A stretch of DNA of 23,075 nucleotides, taken from the NCBI GenBank assembly GCA_035942915.1, contig DASZCR010000045.1, positions 1-23,075 on the forward strand. The letters run 5' to 3'. This DNA is from DASZCR01 sp035942915 (GTDB taxonomy: Bacteria; Acidobacteriota; Blastocatellia; Pyrinomonadales; Pyrinomonadaceae). The notes under the pieces are model-generated. The model searched no databases. It was not told the origin of the DNA and worked only from the letters and a program-made list of their open reading frames with translations. Positions within the stretch are counted from its first letter, which is position 1. Every line of letters starts with the position of its first letter. A program made the position numbers and the translations under genes. Below, in pieces: positions 1 to 7,538 of this stretch.

Positions 1-41
1 CCCCCCCCCCTCCTGCTTTCTACGTCTCTTTCGAGGCTCTC

Positions 42-1040
42 TTATCTGCCGGTGTTGGTCGCGCTGCGCCTTCTCGGTGCGGGTCGCGTGCCGCGCGGCT
101 GTCCGACAAGCGGGAGCGTGCGACCGTCTGCAAGAGCGCGCCCCTTTTTGATGCTCTCGATGCTGACGACGAACTGCGTCGTCGGCGTGACGCGCGCGAG
201 CATCCGACGCAGTGTCCGTTCGTCTATGTCCGATTCATCGACGCCGCTTGCTGCGAGTTCGGCGCGCAGGCGTTCGACGGTCGCCGTCTTGCGGCCGTAA
301 ACGTCCGGGTAGAGATGGAGGACGCCTTCCTCGACCACTTCCGTGTCGTAGTCGATATCAACAGGCAGCGGCTCATCGAGGTTAACCCACGTCTCGCGCA
401 GCGTCGCCTTCGCCTGTGCAATCTTCTTCGCCGAGACGGGCAGCCCACGCGCGGCGATAATCTTTTCGGCGAGGTCGTAGAGGTCGGAGCGCAGCATGCG
501 GACGCAGCCGTGCGAGACGAGGCGGCCGAGGTCGCCCGTCCCCTTCGCCTGATGAATCAGATAACCGCCGCCGAGCGGAATCTTAACCTTGCCGAGCGGA
601 TTGCGTTTGTCGGTCGCCTTGATGACCTCGCCCGGAGAGACGCTCGACATCTCCTCCACCCACTCGCTCGCGGGCGGAATCCACGAAGGGTTGTAGATAA
701 TCTCTTTGGCGAGACGGTCGCCGATGACGAGCGGAAACTCTTTGCGCCCGACGCCGATTGGATAGGTCTTCACTTCCATCCCGTTCTGCCAGAGAGTCAG
801 GCGGAACGAAGGCACGTTGACGGTGATGCGAATGTCTGTCTGACCGGGTTCGAGCCGCGTCCGTTCGATGCGCCCGCCCGTGAACTTGTCCGAGCGCGCC
901 GACTCGAAGCGTTCGGGCGGCGTGACGGGCGGGATGGTCTGCGCACGCGTCGGCATGCCGACCGAGAGCGCGAACCAGACAAGCAGGAGCAGCGACGCGA
1001 GGGCGGCTCCCCTGTGTTGCAAAATCTTCAAGCTCTTCAT
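42..1040 (-). CDS. L,D-transpeptidase, YkuD domain, secreted
   Basis: Predicted to cross-link peptidoglycan stem peptides (3-3 links) or attach proteins to peptidoglycan, outside the cytoplasmic membrane. Counting from the ATG at 1040 (332 aa), residues 1-33 form a signal peptide or membrane anchor (basic MKSLK start, then a Leu/Ala-rich core ending near PTRAQ). The YkuD domain spans about 70-200. His163 and the SHGCVR motif at 176-181, with catalytic Cys179, are the family signature. The C-terminal part (210-332) is not recognised and ends in a Pro/Arg-rich tail. A TTG start 12 codons upstream (1076) is possible, but the ATG gives a cleaner signal peptide. A GGGAG lies directly against this ATG, closer than usual, so the start is not certain. 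The gene is 93 bp downstream of the hybrid kinase on the same strand. The family is certain; the exact substrate is unknown. Confidence 0.93.
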   Translation of the reverse strand: MKSLKILQHRGAALASLLLLVWFALSVGMPTRAQTIPPVTPPERFESARSDKFTGGRIERTRLEPGQTDIRITVNVPSFRLTLWQNGMEVKTYPIGVGRKEFPLVIGDRLAKEIIYNPSWIPPASEWVEEMSSVSPGEVIKATDKRNPLGKVKIPLGGGYLIHQAKGTGDLGRLVSHGCVRMLRSDLYDLAEKIIAARGLPVSAKKIAQAKATLRETWVNLDEPLPVDIDYDTEVVEEGVLHLYPDVYGRKTATVERLRAELAASGVDESDIDERTLRRMLARVTPTTQFVVSIESIKKGRALADGRTLPLVGQPRGTRPAPRRRSATNTGR

Positions 1041-1133
1041 CTCCCAAACGATTTTTTTTAAATCACGCTTCTTCAATAGATGCGCGAAAGCCTGTGCGGG
1101 CGGCTCGCAAAATTGCGCCCGTCCGCGGCCCTC

Positions 1134-3773
1134 TCAAGCCTTCGCGGCCAGACCGGCGACGGCCGCCACCAACTCTTCCGGGATGACCGGCTTGGCGACG
1201 TGCAACTGAAAGCCCGCGTCGAGAGCGCGCGTGCGGTCTTCGGCGTGCGCGTAAGCCGTCAGCGCGATGGCAGGCATGTGACCGCCGCGCTCGGCCGCCA
1301 GCCCGCGCACGCGCTTGATTAACTCGTAGCCGTCTGCGTGTGGCATCCCGATGTCTGAGACGAGCACGTCGAACTGCGCGCGGTCGAGCGCGTCGAGCGC
1401 CTCGGCCGCCGAGGCGACCGCCGCGACGTGTGCGCCGCGCCGGTTGAGTAGAGACTTGAGCAGAACGCGCGTGTCTTCGTCGTCATCGACGACGAGCACG
1501 CTGACGCCGCCGAGCGGCTCGCTCTGCGCCGGAGCGTGTGCATCGGCGCGTGCTTCGTCAAAGGTCTGCGGGCGCGGCGCGCCGGGTTCTTCTTCGCGCG
1601 TCGGCAGCAGCGGGAAGCTCATGCGGAACGTTGCGCCGCGCCCTGCGCCTTCGCTCTCGGCTCGTATCTGTCCGCCGTGCAACTCGACCAGATGGCGGAC
1701 GATGGCAAGCCCCAGACCAAGCCCGCCGTGCTCGCGCGTGATAGCGCCGTCGGCCTGCCGGAAGCGGTCGAAGACGAAGGGCAGAAACTCCTGTGCGATG
1801 CCCTGCCCCGTGTCCGTGACGACCACTTCGGCCTGAGCCTCCACGCGCCGCAGATGCACCTCGACGCGTCCGCCTCTTGGCGTGAACTTGATGGCGTTCG
1901 ATAACAGATTCCAGACCACCTGTTGCAAGCGGTCGGCGTCGCCGGAGACGGGGCCGACCCGCTCATCGACATCTATCAGCAGTTCGACGCCGCGCGCCTC
2001 GGCGGCCGGTCGTGCGCTGAGGGCGGCGGCCTCAATAATCGGCGACAGATTGACGGGGCGCACATTGAGACGGAGTTTGCCGGTGATGACGCGCGACACG
2101 TCGAGCAGGTCGTCAATCAGTTGCGTCTGCGCGATGGCGTTGCGCTCAATCGTCTCGATGGCGCGCGCGGTGGCCGCCGCGTCGAAGCGTTCGAGGCGCA
2201 GCAGTTTCGCCCAACCGAGAATGGCCGTCAGCGGTGTGCGCAGTTCGTGCGAGAGCGTGGCGAGGAATTCGTCCTTGAGACGGTTGGCCTCCGAGAGTTC
2301 TTCGGCGCGCGCGCGCAGTTGTTCTTCCAGACGGCGGCGCTCGGTGATGTCTTCGTGGACGAGCACGACTTCGGAGACGCGACCCTGTTCGTCCTTGACG
2401 GGATAGATGATGGCCTGCACCCAACGCTGCGGATTCTCGTGCTCGGTCTTGCCGGGGATGGTCTCCTCCGGGTCGTAGAGGATGGCCGGGACTTCAACGG
2501 TCTCGCCGCCGAAGCCGCGCACGATGTAGGGCATGATGCCCTTCTCGACGAGTTGCGCGTCCTGAAGGATGTTGTATTCGCCGAGCCGTTCGAGCGTCAC
2601 GCCCCAGAGCTTTTCCCACGCGCGGTTGACGCGCAGCGTGCGACCGTCGGGCGCGAAGATTTGCGTGCTCAGCGGCGACTGTTCGACGAGCGTGCGGAAG
2701 CGTCGCTCGGAGGCGCGCAGCTCTTCGGCCGCGCGTTCGGCCGCGCGTCGTGCGCGCGCCTGCGAACGCACGACGGCGAAGAGGACGAGACTGAAGAGCA
2801 GTCCGCCGATGAGGACGTAGGAGACGAACCAGCGGCCGGGGCCGAGGTCTGCGCCGGGACGGCTGACGAAGTGGAGCGTCCACTGGCGTCCGGGCGCGTC
2901 GAGCCGGGTGGTCAAGTCGAAGCGCGGCGCGGCGTCGCGGTTGTTGCCCGCATGGTCGGAGCGGTGAAGCAGGTTTTCGGGTCGCGTGTCCGCACCGTCG
3001 AAAACATCGAAGGCGACGAGCGGGTTGCGCTCCGCGCCGAAGATACCTTGGAGCAGGTCGTCGGCGCGGAAGGGGCTATAGACGAAGCCGCGCAGACGTG
3101 CGCGCCGCTCCTCGACGCTCGCCGGAGCCGTGTCGCCCTCGTAGACCGGGACGTAGATGAGAAAGCCCGCCTGCTTCTCCGGGCCTATCTCCTGTACGAG
3201 CGTGACGCGCCCGGTGGCGGCAGGCGCGGCCGTGTCTCTGGCGCGTTCCATCGCTTCGCGCCGGACGGGTTCGCTGAACATGTCGAAGCCGATGGCCGCC
3301 GCGTTCCGCTCGTCGGCAGGTTCGAGATATAGGATGGGGAAATACTCTTCGCGCTGGCCTTCGGGTCTGATGCGAAAAGCGCGCTCGCCTTCACGCTCGC
3401 GCAGGCGCGCCGTCACACGGTCGGCTTCCGTCGCGGGGACGCGCGCGGCAAAGCCGAAGCCTTGCGCGCCGGGATAACGTCGGCGCAGGTCGAGTTGTTG
3501 GGCGAAGGCATGAAACTCTGCGCGTCCGGCGTCGGGGCGCGCGGCAAAGAGGCCGCCGCCCGCGCTGAGCAGCGCAACGTATGTGTCGAGACGGTCTTCG
3601 ATGGCGTCCTGCGTGCGACGCGCGGCATTCTCGAACCGGAGACGGTCGGCCGTCCTGATGGACGAGGCGACGTAGTAGGCCGCCAGCGCCGTCAGCGCGA
3701 GCGAGGCCGCGAGCACGAGGTACGGACTCCAGATGCCGCGACGCGACTGTTGTCCTGCGGGTTTCGCTTCCAC
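1134..3773 (-). CDS. CHASE-PAS hybrid sensor histidine kinase with C-terminal receiver
   Basis: Membrane sensor kinase of 879 aa. TM1 is about 17-38. The extracytoplasmic CHASE-type sensor region is 65-300, with the run YPGAQGFGFA at 100-109 typical of that domain. TM2 is about 315-336 and a PAS domain about 352-480. The HisKA domain carries phospho-acceptor His509 in SHELRTPL. The HATPase has an N box around Asn622/Asn626, DTGQG at 654-658 and a glycine box at 684-690. The C-terminal receiver (755-875) has acidic Asp763/764, phospho-acceptor Asp807, Thr839 and Lys861. All residues needed for kinase activity and phosphotransfer are present. There is no output domain and no response regulator alongside, so its target is encoded elsewhere. 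The CHASE ligand cannot be read from sequence. The start is GTG with only a weak ribosome binding site. The stop is 39 bp after the DUF445 gene ends on the same strand. Confidence 0.95.
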   Translation of the reverse strand: MEAKPAGQQSRRGIWSPYLVLAASLALTALAAYYVASSIRTADRLRFENAARRTQDAIEDRLDTYVALLSAGGGLFAARPDAGRAEFHAFAQQLDLRRRYPGAQGFGFAARVPATEADRVTARLREREGERAFRIRPEGQREEYFPILYLEPADERNAAAIGFDMFSEPVRREAMERARDTAAPAATGRVTLVQEIGPEKQAGFLIYVPVYEGDTAPASVEERRARLRGFVYSPFRADDLLQGIFGAERNPLVAFDVFDGADTRPENLLHRSDHAGNNRDAAPRFDLTTRLDAPGRQWTLHFVSRPGADLGPGRWFVSYVLIGGLLFSLVLFAVVRSQARARRAAERAAEELRASERRFRTLVEQSPLSTQIFAPDGRTLRVNRAWEKLWGVTLERLGEYNILQDAQLVEKGIMPYIVRGFGGETVEVPAILYDPEETIPGKTEHENPQRWVQAIIYPVKDEQGRVSEVVLVHEDITERRRLEEQLRARAEELSEANRLKDEFLATLSHELRTPLTAILGWAKLLRLERFDAAATARAIETIERNAIAQTQLIDDLLDVSRVITGKLRLNVRPVNLSPIIEAAALSARPAAEARGVELLIDVDERVGPVSGDADRLQQVVWNLLSNAIKFTPRGGRVEVHLRRVEAQAEVVVTDTGQGIAQEFLPFVFDRFRQADGAITREHGGLGLGLAIVRHLVELHGGQIRAESEGAGRGATFRMSFPLLPTREEEPGAPRPQTFDEARADAHAPAQSEPLGGVSVLVVDDDEDTRVLLKSLLNRRGAHVAAVASAAEALDALDRAQFDVLVSDIGMPHADGYELIKRVRGLAAERGGHMPAIALTAYAHAEDRTRALDAGFQLHVAKPVIPEELVAAVAGLAAKA

Positions 3774-3812
3774 CTGAAAATCTTAGCCTGAAAGTCTGGC
3801 GACGGTTGCGCT

Positions 3813-5435
3813 TCAACCGTGCCAGAAGAGTTTGTAGTAGAGATAGAGGGCTTGAAAGACGCCGATGATGAGGCCGATGACGGCGCCGAAAATCTCGATG
3901 GTCTTGAGATGCTGCTTCGCCACCGACAAGACCAACTCTTCGAGCTTCTCGACCGGATAGCCAGACACCTTCTCGCGGACGATGCCGCCGACATCGAACT
4001 CGGCGATGGCCGACGGCAGACGCTCGCGCGCCGTCGCCGTGATGCGCTCGGTCAAAGCGGCGGTCGCTTTGTCGATGGTCTCCGGCGAGACGTGGTCTGT
4101 GATGCGGCCGATGGGGGCGACGAGCAGGCGTTCAATCTGCGCGCTGAGAATCGCGTTGACGGTGCGCGCCGTCTCCTCGCGCGACAGCACGGAGAGCAGC
4201 CCCTTGGCGAGAAAACTCTTGAGGCGCTCGGCCGAATCGGGACTGGCGTGTTCGAGAATGGCGCGCAGCGTGTGTGGGCGCACGCGCTCAAGCGCGTCGG
4301 TCGCGTAGGCCGAAACGGAGGCCGAGAGTTCCGGGCTGCGCGCGAGCGCGAGGATGCGCGAGGCGACCTGTTCTTTGACGAGCGCCAACTTGTCGGGAGC
4401 AATCTGCCCGACGAGTTCGTTGATGGGGCGCGCGAGCACGCCGTCGATGGTCGAGTTCAAAAACTCTTCAGCCTGCTGCTCAAAAGCCTCGCCGCTCAAA
4501 AACTCCTCGACGCGTCGCGGCAAGGTCTTGTTGACCATGTCGTCAACTTCGGTGTGGATGCGCTCGCGCGAGACGAAGATTTTTTTGAAGAACGAAAGCT
4601 GCTGGTAATAGTCGTCCACCTCGCGCTTGATAAGCGCGCCGATTTGTGTGCGCGTGCGCTTATTGGTCGCAATCTCGGTGAGGTGTTGGACGATGGGCGG
4701 AACCTGACGGTCGATGCGCTCCTTGATGATGGCGACCGTCTCCGGCGTGAACATCTCGGCGAGCGTCGCGTTGCTGGCGGCCAACTCGTCGAGCCGCGCG
4801 CCGACGAAATCCTTCACCTTCGTCTCGAAACCGCGCTCGGTGACGACGCCGCGAAAGCGTGATTCGACGAAGTCGAGAATCTGATGGAAAGTCTCTTCGC
4901 CGACCGTCTCTGACAGACGTTGAGACAGTATTTCATCAACGCGCCGGTCAACGAAACTCTCGACGGCCTCGGCCGTCTCCTCGCTTCTCAGCACGTTCGT
5001 CACGTACTCGGCGACCCTCAGTTGGAGAGCCGCGACGGCGTCGAGCACGGGCGCACGCGCCGCGCGGGGCAATGCCTCGATGAAGGACGGATAGGGCTTG
5101 TCGAGCAGTTCGCGCGCGTAGGAGTTGACGAAGGTTTCGACCTTGCGGCGGAAAAAGTCCGTGCCGAAGAGGGCGTCAACGATGGTATCCTGCGAGACGA
5201 GTTCCGTGCCGACGGCCTTGCCGATGGTCTGCGCCAGCCGCTCGCGGTGGCGCGGAATCATGCCCTGCGGCCAGATGGTGAGGCCGAAGAGTTTGACCGG
5301 GCGGTGCGGACGAAAGAGCATCCGCACCGCCAGCCACGCCGCGCCGTAGCCGTGCACGGTGGCGATGAAGACGATAAGGAACAACTGAAACCACTGGTTG
5401 TTGACGACTTCAAGTATCTGCTCGATGGCTCGCAA
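3813..5435 (-). CDS. DUF445 family membrane protein
   Basis: 540 aa. A membrane segment lies at about 14-40, followed by the DUF445 hallmark around 41-72 (LFRPH, then a WPQGMIPRHRERLA block). The middle (about 80-510) is helical and charged, with repeated amphipathic stretches. A second hydrophobic segment is at about 510-535, close to the C-terminus. The pattern is one membrane helix at each end with a long soluble helical body between, as in YheB-like DUF445 proteins. The function of the family is unknown. The start is TTG, with a GGGAG abutting it; no in-frame ATG lies nearby, so this start is the best available. It is divergent from the CoA-binding gene across 170 bp, and the sensor kinase follows 39 bp downstream, so the two may be co-transcribed. 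Confidence 0.88.
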   Translation of the reverse strand: MRAIEQILEVVNNQWFQLFLIVFIATVHGYGAAWLAVRMLFRPHRPVKLFGLTIWPQGMIPRHRERLAQTIGKAVGTELVSQDTIVDALFGTDFFRRKVETFVNSYARELLDKPYPSFIEALPRAARAPVLDAVAALQLRVAEYVTNVLRSEETAEAVESFVDRRVDEILSQRLSETVGEETFHQILDFVESRFRGVVTERGFETKVKDFVGARLDELAASNATLAEMFTPETVAIIKERIDRQVPPIVQHLTEIATNKRTRTQIGALIKREVDDYYQQLSFFKKIFVSRERIHTEVDDMVNKTLPRRVEEFLSGEAFEQQAEEFLNSTIDGVLARPINELVGQIAPDKLALVKEQVASRILALARSPELSASVSAYATDALERVRPHTLRAILEHASPDSAERLKSFLAKGLLSVLSREETARTVNAILSAQIERLLVAPIGRITDHVSPETIDKATAALTERITATARERLPSAIAEFDVGGIVREKVSGYPVEKLEELVLSVAKQHLKTIEIFGAVIGLIIGVFQALYLYYKLFWHG

Positions 5436-5590
5436 CTCCCGTCGGCGCGCACCGCGAAATTATCGGAGGGGATATCTGAGTCGATGCTAAACGCACGACC
5501 CGAAGCCCGTCAACACCGGCACGCGTCGCTTGGCACAGACACAGGACGAATGCAGGCGCGTGCGCCCTTTCGCGTCTCGTTGGATAAGAT

Positions 5591-5596
5591 TATACT
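5591..5596 (+). promoter_or_regulatory. Candidate -10 element for the CoA-binding gene
   Basis: TATACT matches five of six bases of the sigma-70 -10 consensus and stands out in GC-rich sequence. It ends 9 bases before the ATG at 5606, so transcription would start at or within a few bases of the start codon, giving a leaderless or nearly leaderless mRNA. No Shine-Dalgarno sequence precedes the ATG, which agrees. No good -35 was found at the expected distance. Confidence 0.45.
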
Positions 5597-5605
5597 TACG
5601 GTGTG

Positions 5606-6079
5606 ATGAACTGGCGCGAAAACATTGTCGACGACGAGGCGGGGATACGCGAGTTGCTGGCGCGGACGAAGACGATTGCCGTGCTCGGCATCAAGACGGA
5701 GGCGCAGGCGAATCAACCTGCCTACTACGTCCCGCGTTATCTGGATGCGGCGGGCTTCGCGGTCGTGCCCGTTCCGGTCTATTATCCGCAAGTGACACGC
5801 ATCCTCGGACGCGATGTCTATCGCAAGCTCGCGGAGATACCGTTCGACGTGGACATGGTAAACGTCTTTCGTAGGTCAGAAGACGTGCCCGCGCACGTCG
5901 AGGACATTCTGGCGAAGCGACCGCAGTCGGTCTGGATGCAGTCCGGCATCAGGAACGACGAGGTGGCCGAGCGACTCGCCTCGGCCGGTATCAAGGTGGT
6001 GCAAGACCGTTGTCTGATGGTTGACCACCGCCTACTTTCGTCTGTGCGCGAGAGCAACGCGCGCGGGCGCGCACTGTGA
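5606..6079 (+). CDS. CoA-binding domain protein, YccU-like
   Basis: 157 aa, a single Rossmann-like CoA-binding domain (CoA_binding_2). Visible blocks are IAVLGIK at 24-30 (nucleotide-binding strand and loop), VNVFRRSEDVP at 85-95, VWMQSGIRN at 109-117 and VVQDRCLMVDH at 131-141; all are typical of the YccU family. Length is normal for the family. Its biochemical role is not established; members resemble the CoA-binding domain of acyl-CoA synthetases and are cytoplasmic. A GTG immediately before the ATG (5603) is an alternative start. The gene is divergent from DUF445, and the AP2-type gene follows after 114 bp with its own promoter, so it is probably monocistronic. Confidence 0.92.
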   Translation: MNWRENIVDDEAGIRELLARTKTIAVLGIKTEAQANQPAYYVPRYLDAAGFAVVPVPVYYPQVTRILGRDVYRKLAEIPFDVDMVNVFRRSEDVPAHVEDILAKRPQSVWMQSGIRNDEVAERLASAGIKVVQDRCLMVDHRLLSSVRESNARGRAL

Positions 6080-6103
6080 AGGGCAGCGTGCGCCGCAGCG
6101 GCT

Positions 6104-6132
6104 TTGACAAATCGTGCGCCGCGATTTAAGTT
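6104..6132 (+). promoter_or_regulatory. Candidate promoter with inverted repeat, AP2-type gene
   Basis: A perfect TTGACA -35 box is at 6104-6109. The -10 is weak and AT-rich (around 6125-6132, TTTAAG/TAAGTT). The inverted repeat AAATCG-7 nt-CGATTT (6109-6127) fills the spacer, and the 10-mer CGTGCGCCGC occurs at 6087-6096 and again at 6113-6122, either side of the -35. This arrangement would suit a repressor or autoregulator site. The -35 box is seen directly; the operator role is inference. Confidence 0.5.
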
Positions 6133-6193
6133 AGTTTTATCTCGCTGTTCATTTACGAATAACCATCACTAGGAGACTCTGGGCAGGAGTTCT

Positions 6194-6694
6194 ATGGCAA
6201 AGTCTGGACACAAGGGCGTCAGTCGTATTGACAGCCCCGCAAAGAAGATGCACGGCTGGTACGTGCGAGTTCGTTTCAACAAGCAGGCGAAGGCGAAGTT
6301 CATCCCCGACAAGCAATACGGCGGTAAGGAATCGGCGCTCGAAGAGGCCGTCAAGTGGCGCAACCGGATGGAGAAAGAGTTGGGTAAGCCGCGCACCGAT
6401 TGGGTGATAGTCGGCAAGAACCCACGCAATCAGACCGGCGTCGCCGGAGTCCGCCGCACCGTCAAGAAGTACAAGGGGAAGGACGGGCAGGTTTATCTCA
6501 ACGAGGTTTACGAGGTGACCTGGAACGCCGGGCGCGAGAAGCGCGGCAAGACCTCCGTCTCGATTACCAAGTACGGCGAGGCTTCGGCCTTTCGACGTGC
6601 GTGCGCCATCCGCCGTGAGAAGGAGCGGCAGATGTACGGCGCGCCGGTAGCCGGTAAATGGGTCGAGGCGCTCGGCAAACTCTGCGCCGCCTGA
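6194..6694 (+). CDS. AP2/ERF-type DNA-binding protein, two tandem repeats
   Basis: 166 aa, basic. Two diverged copies of an AP2-like fold are visible: repeat 1 at about 8-64 (GVSRI, GWYVRVRF strands, then YGGKESALEEAVKWRNRM helix) and repeat 2 at about 82-149 (GVAGVRRT, VYEVTWN, then KYGEASAFRRACAIRREKE helix). Each has the three-strand plus helix order of AP2 domains, which in bacteria usually sit in homing endonucleases, integrases or small regulators. No nuclease or integrase domain is attached, so DNA binding as a stand-alone regulator is the inference. A GGCAGGAG sequence four bases before the ATG supports the start. The gene has its own TTGACA promoter and is followed by PhzF 49 bp downstream. 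Confidence 0.75.
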   Translation: MAKSGHKGVSRIDSPAKKMHGWYVRVRFNKQAKAKFIPDKQYGGKESALEEAVKWRNRMEKELGKPRTDWVIVGKNPRNQTGVAGVRRTVKKYKGKDGQVYLNEVYEVTWNAGREKRGKTSVSITKYGEASAFRRACAIRREKERQMYGAPVAGKWVEALGKLCAA

Positions 6695-6743
6695 CAACCC
6701 TTTGCGGCCGGAGGATGAAGGGACAGCCTTTCGGCCGAAAGAG

Positions 6744-7529
6744 ATGAAAATCCCGCTCTACGTCGTTGACGCCTTCACGCGCAGACTCTTTGGCGGCAAC
6801 CCGGCCGCCGTCTGCCCGCTCGACGAGTGGCCGCGCGCCGAGTTGATGCAGCAGTTGGCGCGCGAAAACAACCTCTCCGAGACGGCCTTCTTCGTCCGCA
6901 GCGGCGACTCGCACTACGACCTCCGCTGGTTCACGCCGACGGTCGAGATGGACTTGTGCGGTCACGCCACGCTGGCCTCAGCCTACGTTATCTTCACACG
7001 CCTCGACGCGTCGGCCACGCGTCTCACCTTTGAGACACGCAGCGGCGCGCTCACCGTCACACGCGAGGGCGAGTTGCTGGCGATGGATTTTCCTTCGCGT
7101 CCGCCGACGCCCTGCGACGCGCCCGCAGAGTTGTTGCGCGGACTCGGCGCACGCCCGCGCGAGGTCTTGCGTTCGCGCGACTATCTCGTGCGCTACGGGA
7201 CGGAGGCTGAGGTCAGAAGCCTCAACCCGGACTTTCGTCTGCTCTCGCGTCTCGACTGCATCGGCATCATCGCTACGGCCGAAGGGCGCGAGGCCGATTT
7301 CGTGTCGAGATTTTTCGCTCCGGCCGCAGGCGTCGATGAAGACCCTGTGACCGGCTCGGCGCACTGCACACTCGTTCCCTATTGGTCTGAACAACTCGGC
7401 AAGACGCGTCTGCGCGCACTGCAAGTTTCAGAGCGCGGCGGCGAACTGCTCTGCGAGCAGAGAGGCGAACGCGTCGCCCTCTCAGGCCACGCCGTCCTCT
7501 ACAGCGAAGGATTCATCCACCTGCCGTGA
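6744..7529 (+). CDS. PhzF family isomerase/epimerase-like protein
   Basis: 261 aa, the normal length for the two-lobed PhzF/diaminopimelate-epimerase fold. The N-terminal run IPLYVVDAFT is typical of the family. Catalytic-type Glu46 lies in NNLSETAFF (42-50), GHATLA is at 73-78, and DPVTGSAH at 200-207 carries the second-lobe active-site Asp200. No phenazine genes are nearby, so phenazine synthesis is unlikely; most such proteins are uncharacterised cytoplasmic isomerases. The ATG at 6744 is chosen because family similarity begins there; a TTG at 6702 would add 14 unlike residues. The stop is 9 bp from the convergent M48 gene. Confidence 0.93.
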   Translation: MKIPLYVVDAFTRRLFGGNPAAVCPLDEWPRAELMQQLARENNLSETAFFVRSGDSHYDLRWFTPTVEMDLCGHATLASAYVIFTRLDASATRLTFETRSGALTVTREGELLAMDFPSRPPTPCDAPAELLRGLGARPREVLRSRDYLVRYGTEAEVRSLNPDFRLLSRLDCIGIIATAEGREADFVSRFFAPAAGVDEDPVTGSAHCTLVPYWSEQLGKTRLRALQVSERGGELLCEQRGERVALSGHAVLYSEGFIHLP

Positions 7530-7538
7530 GCGTCCGCT

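Noticed and set aside
1..41. Run of ten C at the window start
   Set aside because: A homopolymer at the window edge with no structure beside it; it may be the tail of an unseen feature, and nothing can be concluded.
1923..3332. 469-codon open frame on the plus strand opposite the histidine kinase
   Set aside because: It mirrors a gene with complete kinase motifs; its translation is Arg/Val/Glu-rich without domain features. Long antisense frames are expected in GC-rich coding sequence. The same applies to 14926-16158 (minus, opposite M16) and 3819-4862 (plus, opposite DUF445).
6744..7529. Phenazine biosynthesis locus
   Set aside because: Only a PhzF-family protein is present; no other phenazine genes, and most PhzF relatives are unrelated to phenazines.
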